Shown here piece after piece: positions 22,661-42,900 of a stretch of 64,000 nt of DNA. The notes beneath the pieces are model-generated. The model was not told the DNA's origin and searched no databases. It saw only the letters and a list, made by a program, of their open reading frames with translations. The stretch's first letter is position 1. Each line of letters begins with the position of its first letter. The DNA comes from Apostichopus japonicus (Eukaryota; Echinodermata; Holothuroidea; Aspidochirotida; Stichopodidae), in assembly GCF_037975245.1 (NCBI RefSeq), contig NC_092567.1, positions 25,412,876 through 25,476,875 on the forward strand, written 5' to 3'. Both the position numbers and the translations under genes were made by a program.

Positions 22661-25600
22661 TCTATCTTCCACGTATGTTGCAACATCATCGTTAAGTCAC
22701 CTCAACAACAACAACATCTACTCATGGCTCTTGTAGGAGGATCTGGCGATCCAACCCGTCCTATTCAATCTTTTCCTATTTTATTTGTTCTGGGGGTTAT
22801 AAATGTTACGAGGATTGATTTCATTCCTGTGGTGGTCCATAATGACTGCAAGCTATCCCAACAGAGTTGAAGGCTGCTCAAGTAAGAGGCATTTGAATAT
22901 TTAGTAGCTCTAGGCCCTGCAATATGAATATTTATGAGAAAATGCAGCCAGTTGGGACAATTTCCTAATGCTAATTCCTCTCTAAACTGTACTCCAATAT
23001 AATGCTCTCAAAGCACTGGTATTGACAGTACAAACAGTTCCTAACCTTAATCTGATAGAAACATGATATTCATACTGCTGTTACTGACAATACGAGTGCT
23101 CTGAAGCGGGACATGACACTACAGTATAGAAAATATTGTCCCAACTGGGTGAGAAATTGACATCCCTTGTTTGTTGTGAACTTCAAAGGTTTCATGGGTA
23201 ACTGTTAGACTGGCAAGGTAAAACCATCGTTCATTCCTGGTGTATTGGAGTTTCTTGTATGTGGAGGTGGGTGGGGGCGGGGGGTTGGGAGGTGGGTGTG
23301 GGTAGAAAAGATAGGCATATAAGAGTAATCAGCAGTTGATGATCATTTGCACAAATGAAATTTGTAAACTTAATAACATAATATACTAATTTTAAAAGTC
23401 GTAAAATAACTAATTTGGTAAAGCCTTCAGTAAAGTACATAACAAAAACCACTCCACGAATTATTCATTATTAATGTTTGTGAGGGAAAACCTGTTAGTA
23501 AGTTGTTTTCTAATTTAAGTTGACTTTTGTCTTGCATTTAAGAGGATGAAGAAACTCCATTCTTCCTTTTCGAGAATTGGATTTGCTTCTTAAATGATAA
23601 CATAACCATAGGTAATAGGCTGACGACAGCCTTGTACGTAGCAAGATGTCACATAGAGATGAATTGGTCTTCATGTTTGAGTAGTTGTGATTGTATGTAT
23701 TCAGTGTTTCCAAATGTTAGGTCTGTATAAAGTGTTTAGTCAAAAGATATTTTGGTAAATTGGCAGTTTTATAATACACACCTGTGAGTACATAGCTTAA
23801 AAGAGGTCCACAAGCCACCACTTTAATGTATAACCTGAATGTTGGAAGCCACATTTCCCCCCTTTGATAGAGAAAAATGGCTTAACATACAATGTTAAGT
23901 TTCTTATCATGCATGTAATGTTTTAATGAGTTTTTTTACCTTTTGTTGGTTACACGAGTATCTCTTCAGATGTGGAAATGTTGATTTGGTTTATACATCT
24001 TCACCTAATCCCCTTTTACCTAGCTCTACAAATATGTTAGTTTTTGTAGAAAAAAATGGCATAGCGTAAGTTGCAAACAAGAATGGTTGCCAAGTCTGGA
24101 TTTGCATAAAAGTGTTTTGACAGTATGCAGGTTGATGGCATTTTATGGGAGTGAAAAATGTACAAACTTCAGAACAATCATACCAAACATTGAATAACAA
24201 ACTGGCCATTTTGTTTTTAATAAATTCGTAAATATTATTGGACAATTATATAGAATGACCTACTTAGAAATGTATTATTCTGTTGTATTACCTTTACAAA
24301 GGAGTTTGTTAGCAAATTCATAAATATTCATTTTTCATAGGTGTATGAATGGGGCAATGAAGTAACCTGTTTAATATGCATGAGCATTACCGTAATTTGC
24401 ATAAATCAGGGGCATTGTGATAGGTGGTGTGTGATATATCTTGTTGAGAACAGTTTAATGCCTGTGATGCCAACAACAGACAAAAGGATTTCTCTTTTTT
24501 TTTGTTTTGTTTTTTGTATCTTCGTTAATTGGGATATGTTGAATAATACTATTGTTTGGTTTTATTTATTGTTGCTGATGGCATTTTTCCATCAGAAATG
24601 TACTTTTAGGTGAAGGATATGTTTGAACTCTGAACCAATTCAGTTTCCCAACTGTGACATACCTGGGAATAAAGGTTACAGGGGATAACTAGGGGAGGGA
24701 GGGGAAAGGGGGGGGGTCATGCAAGAGTCCCAGAATTCAGAAGGTATGTTGTTTTGAATGATGTCATAGAGTAGATTCTCTTCTAATATCAGTTGAAGGA
24801 AGCACTTTAATAAGTAGAGAAATGTTGAAGTTAGAAATGAATTTAGAGTATCTTAAATTGAATGATTACTGTTAATCATCTGTGATGGACTTTGTACATG
24901 CTCAAGACTTATCATAAAAAACGAGATAGAAATACAGTCAATATGGCATGAAAACAGAAAAGATGGCGATTTTCCAAATATGGTCATTCTGGTTTAATAT
25001 TTGTTGACAGTTTCTTAAGTTTTGCTTACGACCTCAGCTTAGACCAAGATCAGGAGGAGTATTATGTTAAGAGGTATACTAAGTTATGTATTCGTTGGAT
25101 TCTGAATATGTTGCAGAACTCTCAAAGAGTTTAACATTGAAGAAGATAAACCAAACATAAAAAGAACCAATCTGTTATAGTTTGAAAACTAAACACGAAA
25201 GCTATCTCCGCAGGAAGTCGGCTTATTTATAGATTTTTGGTACATTTTTAGTAGTTTTTGTTTCGTTGTCCATTTCATAACATTTCTCTTTGATTTCAAA
25301 ATCTTTTTAATCTTAGAAAAGTTAATGAATGCATTGAAAAATTATCTTAGAATTTCTTTAACTTTCACTGCTTAGATTTGTACTTCCGTTTAGGTCTTAA
25401 AACTAAACCAAACAAAAACAAACTCATGAAACCTGACGAGATGGTTGAATGTAACTCTGTCCTTGTTGTTCTATATATTTCTTCAGACCTCATAAAAAAA
25501 TTGAAAGCTATGTCAACGTTTCTTGTCTTCTATTCTGTTACGCCTTGACGCTTATTATAGGTGGGTTTGATAAAATGCTTCCCCTCCTCCCCCACGCCCT

Positions 25601-25830
25601 GAAGCGTATCATACGTGGGGTTGACGAAATGCTTCTCTCCTTCCTACCCCCCCCCCCTACGTAGTCCTCTGAAAAAGTGGTATTTTAGTCCAGTGCAAAG
25701 ACACAAATTTCGACGGTGACATGACTAGAGGAGCCGGTACCCTCTGCATGTTTACCTAACCCTTCTAAATCATGTTCCTCAAAGAGGGAGGGATAATCCC
25801 CTCATTTAGATCACCCCCCTCCTTCCACAG
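22661..25830 (+). other. NAP1L 3' untranslated region and downstream sequence
   Basis: No further coding similarity is seen after the stop at 22658-22660, other than the candidate alternative exon at 25831. The open frames here are short and AT-rich. A tandem duplication of a roughly 57-bp unit (GACGCTTATTATAGGTGGG / AAGCGTATCATACGTGGGG) lies at about 25545-25665. Candidate AATAAA signals include 24668-24673. The 3' end is not fixed. Confidence 0.45.
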
Positions 25831-25884
25831 ATGGAGAAGGACGAGGAGAAAGAGAAGTTGTATTCAAAGATTAAGGAGTGGTAA
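25831..25884 (+). CDS. Candidate alternative last exon of NAP1L
   Basis: A pyrimidine-rich acceptor (CTCCTTCCACAG, ending 25830) leads into an open phase-0 segment, MEKDEEKEKLYSKIKEW, then a TAA stop. Phase 0 is what exon 10 (ending 20437) leaves, so exon 10 could splice here instead of to 22631. That would replace the CKSQ end with a charged, helix-like one. I recognise no homology for this tail. It could equally be a chance open segment. Confidence 0.3.
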   Translation: MEKDEEKEKLYSKIKEW

Positions 25885-26034
25885 TTATGTGAGTAACCAA
25901 ACGTTTAGTAGTGTTGGAGTGAAATACTTGGGTAAACATGGGTGACCATTATACGCTTTATAGCACATTTAGGGGATATACTGATGACCGTGAAGATGGT
26001 GCGCTCTGATTATCATCTGACCAATGGTTTAATG

Positions 26035-26412
26035 CAAGCGCGTAGGAACCGGGGGGGGGGGGTTGGCTGGGGGGCGCCAGCCCCCCAGTGAAAAATATGG
26101 AGGGGCGGAAGTATCATTCCCCCCCCCCGCTTCGCAAGTCAGAAAACCCCTTTTTCATTTCCAAATGAGAAAAAAATCTCATTTGGAGCACCAAATTGCA
26201 TCTAAGGCCAGGTGAAAATGCAAAATTATATACAAAATGGAGTGGGTGGGTTGAAGTGTGCTATATTGCACCAAATTGCATCTGAGGCCACCTGAAAATG
26301 AAAAAAAAATCCAAAGGGGAGGGGGACATCCCCTCCCCTTAGACCCCTCCCCCAGACCGGCCATCAGTCTTCAGCCCCCCCCCCCACTCAAAAGTACCTT
26401 CCTACGCCACTG
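26035..26412. mobile_element. hAT-type MITE (family 1, copy 2)
   Basis: 378-bp copy of the element at 3202-3566, with the same order of features: CAAGCGCGTAGGAACC end, two GCACCAAATTGCATCT-like words, GGGGAGGGGG/CCCCTCCCC hairpin, TTCCTACGCCACTG end. It is flanked by GTTTAATG (26027-26034) and GTTAAATG (26413-26420), a 7/8 match. Confidence 0.85.
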
Positions 26413-26420
26413 GTTAAATG

Positions 26421-27873
26421 GATATAACATTAATCACCATATGTCGATTAAAGTTAGATTCTTAGACTAATAATCGGATTTCTGGATATAAGAGAGATAA
26501 AGCAGGTCTACAAGACGATACAGCTATAAACACGTTGTACATGCGCACAATAATCAACCATAATAGATAATAAGGGATATGTCAAGTGGTTACACCTGTC
26601 ACGTTGTATTTGTTCCTATATACCATCCTGATATATTTCGATTACCCCAGCAGTTACTTAGCTCAACGTGTAGGACTTGGGGGGGGGTGGGGGAGTGGGG
26701 AGGTAGTGCAAAGATTTGGAACAAGGAGAAATTGTTCTTTTTTTTGTGCGAAAAAAAAGTAGGTACTTTTGCGAAAGTAAACTTTCTTAGCACGTCATTT
26801 CCATCTACCTAGTCTCTACCACGTGCATTCATTAAACGGTGAGGGGTTGTGGGGGGGGGGGTGGCGGGGGGGGGGGGGTTGGGGTGGGGGGTATGCGCAT
26901 AGATAGTTGGTAACACCTGTCGGACTCGGAGGTGTGGTCTAATTCTTCCCCAACTGAATGTTAGAAAAAATGAGAAAAAACAAAACATGCCCTCATTATT
27001 CTCCCCCTTTGTGCTTATCTTGCAATGCTCGAACGTATTGGGCTACAAAGTAACGTCACCTTAATTGCTCTGTTTTAGCATCCATACTTCTTAAGCATAA
27101 ACACTGAAGGAAGAAACCTAAGACATCATATTTAAAACAAAATATCAACAATATGTCGAATGTTCAGGGACTAATATCATCTGAGTGGTAACCAAATCTC
27201 AGGAACGAGGATCGAAGGGTCGAATACGGGGTTGGGGCTCGGGTGGAGATGGATGAGTGTTTGTGTCTGCGAGGGTGTAGGGGGGGGGGTTATGACTAGG
27301 GGTTTATTTGCTCAAAGGTTCAATAAATTTACTAATTTAAGAGGTTACTGCATGGCAACTTCATTTCTTCACACCTCACTCCTCTCTCTTTCTGACAACA
27401 CAACTGACTTGACCTTATTTGAAGTATTCACCTATATCAACGAACCTTTATCGTCCTCGATTGTTTATTTGTTTGAACACGTGTCTACTGTTAATTTCGA
27501 AGAGATATTCGAAGCAATGGTATAGTTTATATATACTTTAGAATTAATACGGTACTGCTGTTACTTTCCCGTGCTGATAAAGTCACCAGCCATTGTTGTG
27601 TTTTGTAAACATCAGTCTAATTTGACCGATGCAGAATGCCACCCATCGTACACAAAACCTATCAAAAGTTACATAATATTCTATCAGGTTTATTGAGAAG
27701 CAACTTCGAACAGCTGAAAGGCTGCCGTAGTCTCATAACCGAAAACAACAATTAACATATTTTTTTTTCTTTCGCGTTCTTGACGGTGGTCAAGCTAAGA
27801 TTTTGATGCGCTTTGTGCTTGGTGAAGCAGTAGATTTTCCGTTCATTGAAGTGAGAAAGTGAATTACTGTAAA
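26421..27873. other. Gene-free stretch upstream of the first CD73-like gene
   Basis: Contains G-rich low-complexity tracts (26679-26702, 26843-26891 and 27223-27290). No coding exon is seen. The open frame at 27232-27525 is uninformative. The promoter of the gene starting at 27874 presumably lies here, but I cannot place it. Confidence 0.4.
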
Positions 27874-33689
<5,816 letters not shown>

Positions 33690-35077
33690 CCCACGTGCTT
33701 TTTTCTCCAGTATTTACAATGCCTTGAACTTTTAAATCATTTATGTGTTTACTATTCATGCGTATAAAAGGCAACGATACTTATTGATGTATGTGAGACA
33801 TGTATGTCCATAAGTCATAAGGCAGATGTGTCGTTTCCCTATATATACGTAAATATGATATGAACCGTTACAAAATTACATAACAATGAAAAAACATGTT
33901 TTGGGGTGGGGATGGTGAGGGGGGTAGGTACATAATGTGTTAAATATCAAATTACGCTCAGAATGTACATAAGGGGAAGTTTTTGGAATCTGTTGAAATT
34001 AAGAAATATATATATTTTAATGTTGGTTTATTTAATACTGATCACACATGTTTGTTAGATTCAGTATTTTAGGAGTTTTTGTGTAAGTTTCAGAATTTTA
34101 GGAGTGTTTCACTTGAATATCCAGATGATAAAAGTAAATGAATTTACACATGGTGGAAGGGAGGGGTATGCGATGATGATGGGGTGGGTTGAGGTGGACC
34201 AGTATACGGGTGGGATGTTTACAGCTGCATTTGTGCATGTGATGCGATTGTAGATTTTCGATATTATGACCACACCATTTGATACTAACACATAATTAGA
34301 ACAATCTAATCATTATATCTCTGATAATAAAGACAATCTGTCTCTTCGTAATTAAAAGGTTTGGTTGGCTTCAATACATACAATTGTGCTTTTCACATAT
34401 TCAATTTTAATGGTATATTTTGTTTTCGATTAAGCACTCACTGTTAAGTGTATACCTTATTTTATCATTTAACAGTTATTTCACAGAGCCCCCTTTCTGA
34501 AATATTTACTCTCCTTATTATGAAAATGAGAATACATTATTCTATATCCCATATTTTCCCGACCGTCAATTGGTCACCCGGTCCCGGCCACGCCCCTTAC
34601 TCCCGTCAAGCCTGCATCCGAATATATGATAACCACCAGATCAGGGAACTAATGTACTAACTGCATGGTGGGGGTTCGCCCGTCACCAACCCCGCTATGT
34701 GGCCCCACGGAACAATGTAGGACTCCCTTAGTCTCCCCCCCCCCCCTCCCGACCCAAGTTAAGCCTATTTAGATTTAAATTCCACCCTGACCTGAGTCAT
34801 ACATTTAAAGTATTCCTCTTGCTTGCTCAGTGGTCTTTTCATAATACAGAGAAAAACTTTTGAACATATTTTTGATTGTCCCTGAATATGTTCTATTTAA
34901 TCGCTTGTACTCGGATAAACTTCATTTCACTTCGGGTAATATGGAATAAAGTAAATAAAACAGAAGGTTAGACGGGGCATTTGGACGCAAAAGGATTCAG
35001 TTTTGTATTTTATTTTATATCGCAGTCTCCTGGCTTGAGCTGAACTAAAGCAGTATTTAATGACAAATATTCGTTGC

Positions 35078-35111
<34 letters not shown>

Positions 35112-36972
35112 CCATTATTCTTGTTAGAAAACTGGAAACATTTGATATACTCGCAAAGGACAATACAAATCTAGGTTGAAAGGTCAAAACGTGTGGTCAA
35201 ACATTTCGACGTTACTACACGAACCAAGTGGAATATCAAGAGGAATAACAAAGTTCTAAGTGGCAAACACTTAGACTATGCATTCACTGTTTAATATATT
35301 TATATACGGCACCATGTTGAGGAAACCTGAAGAACAGTAACAAAATGGTCCACGTTGACCCTCGGCATGGCTGTAGGGAGCTTATAACTATAAGAGGTAT
35401 AGCCCCAACATGCACGAGTCATGTGGTTGCACATAGGTAATATATATCTACCTATATGAAGGGATTTTCATACTACGAAATCATGCTGAGAAAAGTGGAA
35501 AAGGACATTCCTCCAAATGGAAATTATTCCATTGCGATAATACAATGAAAAACAAAACAACGGCTCGGGCAAAATTATATCGGTTAGAAACCAAATTGTA
35601 ATTTAGTCTTGTTAAAGTTTTCACCTCAGATACGATAGATCTTTTCGATCATACCACAAAGTTTTCTTTCTGATAAACTCCACCCCCCCCCCCACTACCA
35701 CAACCAGTACACCCGACCCCTACACCACACCCACCCAAATCATCGAAATAAGCAGAAATGTCCATGATACAGCTGCTAATTAGTAAATACAATTGTATTT
35801 TGGCCATTCGTCTCAATTAGCACGGCTCATATGATAGTTGAAATGGCTACCGCACAGGCAGAAGTCAGCACGATTTATTGATGAGCTCTCATATTCAAAA
35901 CCTAATTCTAATCCGAATCTAATCCTAATCCAAGCATCACTTCTGTCGGAATAACCCAAGTATATGGTGAAAACACGCTGATGTCTTCTTCCTAACTGCA
36001 TGCTGTTTAATCCCTGTGCATCCAAATCATCCATTTTCGGGGTCAGTTACAGGTTGGTTAAACTTTAAGCTCTGGTTAAACGATAACAGCCTTATTATCC
36101 AACACAGTGTGAAGGTTATTCCTTACTGTTGACTCGTTGACAGTTAAAAGAAAGTTCAGATCTTGTCAGGGAATCATATACGTACATATGTAAGTAGCTA
36201 TACAGAACAGTAAGACGTTGGAAGGCAGTACACGACATTTTAAGAAACCGGAGAGAAGAAAATATTCCTGGTAATGAAGAACGTCTCTAACTTCGACTAA
36301 TATTACCATATTTCTATACGTTTGGGAAGAACAATTTCAACTACTTACTTTGCGTTATTAACTTTATCCATGCAGCTGATGCCTGAAAGGCTCGATCTAA
36401 ACTGTCAGTTCCTTAGTCAAACGAGGTAAGATTTTTCCGTGTATTTTATAGTTGTCGAGTGAGAGTATATGCCTAAATGTGTTATGTGTTATGTTTCACC
36501 CTCACCTAAAACATATAAAGCAATTTCACAACGTTGCGTTTCAACCTATAATTTTACACCTAATTTCTAGCATAAATGTGCCTCAGAAGACAACATTTGA
36601 CCCCTAAAACTTTCCCCAGAGAGCTCAACCAGCCTAGGGCGACCCCTTTCTTCTGTAGAATCCGATATATATATATATATATATTTTATATATTTATATA
36701 TTTGTATATATATATATACTTTCAGAACTGTCAAGCTACACCCCACTGAGAATAAAGACAAGGGCGGGTTTAAATTCTTTCACGAAACTTTGTCGTCGTT
36801 TACTAATATACTTGGATGATAAATTCGAAATTGTTTTATTCATTATCGAATCGGCAATTATTGAGCCGAAGGTAGAGACGTAAACATAACGAATTTAGTT
36901 AGTCAATTTCCCATTTATTACCAACGTTTTCATTGATAATCATTCTATTTACTTTATACCTAGTGGTTGAAA
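33690..36972. other. Spacer between the two CD73-like genes
   Basis: Holds the 3' flank of copy A, with a candidate AATAAA at 34326-34331. It also has (TA)n tracts at about 35079-35107 and 36665-36717, and a short telomere-like CTAATC run at about 35900-35935. About 34296-34450 resembles 45510-45665 downstream of copy B. No exon is seen; the minus-strand frame at 35813-36034 is not convincing. The copy B promoter should lie near the right end. Confidence 0.5.
34296..34450 (+). repeat. Duplicated 3' flank, copy A side
   Basis: Shares ordered words with 45510-45665, such as TCAATACATACAATTGTG, TTTCACATATT, TTGTTTTCGATTAA and ATACCTTATT. Each copy lies downstream of one CD73-like gene, so the duplicated segment reached past the coding region. 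Confidence 0.65.
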
Positions 36973-39900
36973 ATGGAGCTAGCTGCTTTTCTGCATTACC
37001 TTATTGTTTTGGTTCATGTCGTCATCGTTACGTCATTCGACCTCACGATCATGCACACCAATCATATTCAAGCACATTTTGAAGAGTTTGACTCCCATGG
37101 CCTTACGTGTGAGGATACTGAATCTAGCTACAACGAATGCTTTGGTGGAGTAGCTAGGAGGTTCAGTAAAGTTAAAGAGATCAGAGATGAACAAAGTAAC
37201 ACCCTTCTACTTGATGGAGGGGACCACTTCCAGGGTACCCAATGGTACACATATTACAGGGGTAACGCCACCGCCCACTTTATGAACTGGATTCAATACG
37301 ATGCCATGGTGAGTTAGATTTAATATAACTTAGTAACAAAGAAACATTTAAGAAAAAAAGACCCAAATAGAACAGTATCTCTCCTTCCCAAATATAATCG
37401 CTATATAAATAAATAAAATATGATGGTGATACACACCTGACGATGATCACGCAGTCACAGTCCCGATGCAAGGGGACTGGGGTTGAGAGCGGATCAGTCG
37501 TTCGGATGTTTGCTTTATCGTCTTTCCTGGGTGACTTTTCTTACAAAGAATCCCTTGTTTTAATCGTAAACCATCACTGGGGTAGAGTGGATAACTTTTC
37601 AGGTTTTTTTTTGGGGGGGGGGGTGGGGTTAAATGTATAAACCCTTGCATTACTCTTCGAACTAATACACTGTGTTCTTTTCTCCATAGGCTCCCAGCAA
37701 TCATGAATTTGACGATGGACCGGATAATTTTGGAGCTTTTTTGGATAAAGTAAACTTTCCTGTTCTTAGTTGTAACATGGATGCTACAAACGTACCTGAG
37801 ATGCAGGGCCGTTTTAGTGAAAGTATCGTTCTGGAGATGGATGGAGAAAGAATCGGAATCGTCGGCTACACTACCACAGAGACGAATACTATATCTGCGC
37901 CAGGTATGTAAACGTCGGTTAACCTGTTTTATTACCAGCTTACCGTTAGTCGTTTTGTTTAATACACAAAAATTAAATTTCATTTGTTAACTTTGAAAAT
38001 TTCACCAGGAACAATAAAACATATCATCTGAAGGTCGTGGACTTTAACCAGTATTTTCACATCTCAAGCAGTCCTGTAAAATTCCAAAATGAACCCAAAC
38101 TTTAAATTGATTATCCTCTCGACGTGGAGTGTAACTTATTAACATATACTCATTAACACGTTAACGCCTTACCAATACTCGTCTGTAGTGCGTTATAATA
38201 TCGAGGTATATACTATGTATATAGTAAAACAGTAAATATAGATAGCGGTGTTAGTAGAAACCAAATTTTATCTTTAGTTCGTGGGGTATTTTAGTTTGTT
38301 TCAAAGCTGTGAAAACACAGGTAACAAATTGGCTCTGTGCTTATGTAAACTGAGTCTGGCTATTATGACCTTGAATATCAAGAGCCTCTATGTGGATTTC
38401 TCATGAATGCAGATAAATTTTATAAACAATTCTTACTCAAAATTTGTTTTGAAAATATTATTGATCGGAACAATCAATCAGAACAAGATAATGAGAGGTG
38501 AGGCTTTTAAATATAGCTTTCAAGTTACAGAAAATATTAGGCAAGCATCGAACACGAAACTTCATTCTTTACACTTTATGACGTCATTGCGATGCTTTCC
38601 CTATAAAGTTACGTGACCTTCGGCGTAAATGAAAATAAACAGAAATGAAATTGTTAATTATTGGTAAGGTCTGTCTCAATTTTAAATAGTAATTCAATAT
38701 CTACCCACAGCACGTTCAATTCAATTTAATGGTCAATTCAATGAACAAAAACCTAAAATACCGTAGCGAAACTATGTCATTTGAAAAGCCTATGTAGGTC
38801 TTAAAGGGAGTGAAGACTCGCCCCAAACCGCGTGCCGCCCTCTGAAAAAAAGGTAAATTTCCTCATCTTGAAAGTGGAGTTTTTTCTTGTCGCTACAAAA
38901 TGCAGACAGTAATGAAACGTGATACTTTTATCGTTATCTTTTATCTGGACCTGAGATGTCCATCGCTGCTATGTACACTGTGTTGTGGGTATTGACCGTA
39001 GCTGCATGTATTGACTGTACACTAGTGTCTTATTACCGACGGGAGCAAGCTGTGTGCGTATTTTCTGGGATCGATGGTGGTATCTAACACTTCTGTTACA
39101 CCTCATTCGAAATTAGGTCAGATAACCGGCATCAGACGTTTCTTTGTGCGCGAATCTTCACTCCCTTTAAGCATAGGTTTTTTGCGGCCGCTACTTGAAT
39201 TGTAATGTATAATTCTGTCAAATTAATTGGTATAAAATCATTACATAAGTTATTTCCAATCTATAGTGGCAAATATATTCTTTTGCCCACACAACTTTTT
39301 CTAATGAAGAAAATATTCGTGCAGTGTTATTGTTATGGCTGAAATATTTCATCTTTCCGAGAGCAAAACACATTTTTCCCCTTTTCAACGTGAGAAAACC
39401 GTTTAGGATTGTCTTGATAGCAAATTATCTGTGTTTTTGTCTGTTGTGGAAGTTACACGCTTTTACGAGGTAAATATGTGACTCAAACGTCATCAATTGT
39501 GCTGTTGATCGTTCCTCTACTCTGCCAACAGGTGCTCTAGATATTAGTGATGAGATATCGGCATTGCAAACCGAGATAGATCGACTCAAAGCTGACGGTA
39601 TCAACAAGATTATCGTTCTCGGTACTTCCGGCTTGCAAAAGGAAACTGAGATTGCGCAGAACGTTGAAGGTGTTGACGTCATCATTGGTGCAGATCACCA
39701 CCAATTTCTTTACACAGGTAATTTAAAGAATTCACACAAGGAAACATTACAGTAAATACATTCATGATAAACTTTAACAAGAGTAGTAAAATGATTTTTT
39801 CTTATAACAAGAAGTACAACGAACAGTAAATGTTTTGTTTAGGCTGCGAAAAAAGTACAAGCCACACAACGCTATATAAATTAGTATTAGTAATTAGTAT

Positions 39901-42900
39901 AGAATCATTGGGCCTATCATGGTTAAATATTATATGACGTCACATCGACGTAATCATCGTTTTCATCAACCACAAACATGATGCTATATACTTGATTTAT
40001 GTTGTAAGTGTGCTAGCTGTATACAACCGTTATTTTGTGCAATTTTTAAACCTGTTTCCAGGCACGTAGCCAGGAATTTGCCTAGGGAGGGGCGAACCTG
40101 TAGGCAAACTATCAGAGCCGTAGATTCTGCATTGAAAACTATCTAAGCGTAGCGCCACCGTAAGTTTTCGCTACGCGTACAAAAAAAAGTTGGCTGAAAA
40201 TGCCTCCCAGATCGCTGGAAATGGCACTTCCCATGCAGGCCTTGTAAGTTGCATCTAAGCTTGAAATGACTAGCGATATCATAAAACATACAACAAAATA
40301 TGCTCAAGGGGGGGGGGGGCGGTTTGCCCCCTTAGTCCCCCCTTGGCTACGCACCTGCCTGTTCCAGCATAAATATGAATATAGAAACTTTTTGTAACGT
40401 CAGAAGTTACCAAAATTTAAAGCTACAGGTTAAACTATCACACAATTTTCAAGTATACTTCAGTTTGAAATGCAAGATTACATAACGGTAAATGAAATCA
40501 TTTCTGAAATTTGTATGCTATATATTGGCAAAGTTATGATTATCTCTAACATTTCTTTGAAACACTCAACAGCCCCGGGACACGATATGTACTTTCCATC
40601 CATAATAACTTTCTTGTCATTCTGCTGAACTCGATTCGATTTAGCAGCTACAGTTTTCGACTTCAAGAAGTGAAGCATAATCTTAATGAAGTATATTTAG
40701 AGTATAGCAGAAAAACTGAATCATACCGTATTTTTATTTTCAATATCAAGGAACCCCTTCCACAAGTGATGAAGTAACTAGCCCTTATCCTACCGTCATT
40801 AGACCAACCACGGAGAAGATTGTCTTAATCGTGGAAACATCTAACTTTGGACAATATCTTGGCTACCTCCAGGTAACCTTTGATGATAATGGAGACATTA
40901 CAAATTATAACGGAAATCCAATACTATTGGACTCTTCTATTGAACAAGGTTCGTTAAATTACGTTGATATGTTATGTATCTATATTTTGATACAAATTGC
41001 TCTAATAAAAATGGGGCCACACACCCGGTTTGAAAGTCCTAGATCCATCTGTGAACGATATCCCGGGTCCTACCTCAGCAGGCCCTCCTCTGATAAAATG
41101 GGGCCACCCATCCCTGTTTCAAAGTCCTGGATCCGTCTGTGAAGGGTATCCTGGGCCCTCTCTCAGCAGGCCCTCCTCTGATAAGCATTATTCAAAGGAG
41201 AATGAAAAGAATCATGAAAGGAAACCTATTTTGCTACTTTTTGTATCCCTATTCGAGTAAGAGATTCCCATTTGCCGGAATAGCTCCAGATTTCTTGTTT
41301 TTGTAGATAAAGATACTTTAGCAGAAGTGAATAAGTGGGCGAAACCAATCGGAGAATGGGGTGAGCGTTTAATAGGAAACACCTATGCGTACCTTGACGG
41401 AGCCAATCCGAGTTGCCGAGCCAATGAATGTAACCTAGGTAACATGGCAGCTGACGCGTTTCTATGGGAACACGTGACCGTTCAGAATGATGGATGGAGT
41501 GACGTCAGTATTGCTTTAATAAGCTCCGGTGGTTTAAGATCCTCGATACCAGCAGGTAAACATTTCTAAAAGTGACAAATATGAATTTATATATTATGTA
41601 GATTATGCTAATATGTTATGTTATATTTTTAGCATTGATATGTTTTTTTCATATTCATCGCAACTGTATATTTATTTATCAACCAAAAAAATAATAACAA
41701 AGAGAGAAACTTCAAAAGCCACTTAACTATTAACTGTGTGTTTGCCGTCATCATGCAAGAATTGCAGCCACTTACACCGCCACGGTGGTGGCAGTAGGCA
41801 TGAAGTATTTTGGGCAGAAACGGTGAAGATCATAATTATTTAAGTTAGATTTCATGTTCATTCCTCAGGTTTTGACAAAGTTTTTTTCTTTCCTTCTTTT
41901 CGTAATGTGACCTGACCTCGATATTCTTATGTCAGGTCTTCTCTACTTCCGGAATGTTGTAAAATAAATCAAACAATTTGTAACTAGTACAAAATGATCA
42001 TACCCTATAGGCTTATTTTGTTCTTTTATATGAGTATACACATGTCCTCATTAGCTTATATATGTTGCCCTATAAATGATTGTATGAGTTACTCTCGATA
42101 TTGTTTGACTTCAGGTGAAATCAAGTTAAATGACATCACGACCGTGATGCCTTTCTCTGACACTGTTGACCTAGTCGAGTTGAGAGGTCATCATCTTCTT
42201 GAAGTTCTAGAACGTTCCGTCGAGGAATATGATCTCATCATTTTACCCGGATTCTTTCTGCAGTATTCAGGTATACATTACCTTATTGCGCCTGTAAAAT
42301 TATATAGTACCCTTACCTAAATACCTCATCGATTTTCCATTTAATTCCATTTAACAGGTGACATTAATTAACAAAGGTGACGTCATGACCTCGCTCCCAA
42401 TCAAAACATATGTAGATTTAATCGGGTTGAAGGGTTATAATTGTTTTGTTTTTTTCAACTCAGTCTGTGGAAGAATATGATATTGTGAAATTGTCCGATT
42501 TGTCATTCAGTATTCCGTTAACGGAGTATAGGCCAACATGTGTAACCAACACCTTCAGGTGACGTAATGTCACCATCATGCTTCCTTGCTTACTCCCAAT
42601 GAAGATATCCGCGATAGACTTTGTACAAACCCATTAGTTTATATTGCCATCTTGTAAATCCATCGCAAATTTCCTGATCAGCATGTTTTCATTTTTTCCG
42701 AACAAAATCGGCCACTTCAGTCCCAAATCGGCCAGATTTAGTCCTTCATTTGTTGCTGTTAATTCTATCATGTTAATAAAACGACTGTTGATAAATTCTA
42801 TATATATGCAGGACTTCGCGTGACGTACGATGTAAGCCGCCCAGCTGGTAACCGAGTAGCCTCTGTAGATGTCTTGTGTTCTTACTGCCCAATTCCGTTC

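Noticed and set aside
35813-36034. 73-aa minus-strand frame
   Set aside because: Partly a CTAATC-type simple repeat; no recognisable domain or splice partners.
37447-37983. 178-aa minus-strand open frame
   Set aside because: Antisense shadow of exon 2 of CD73-like copy B; no independent coding evidence.
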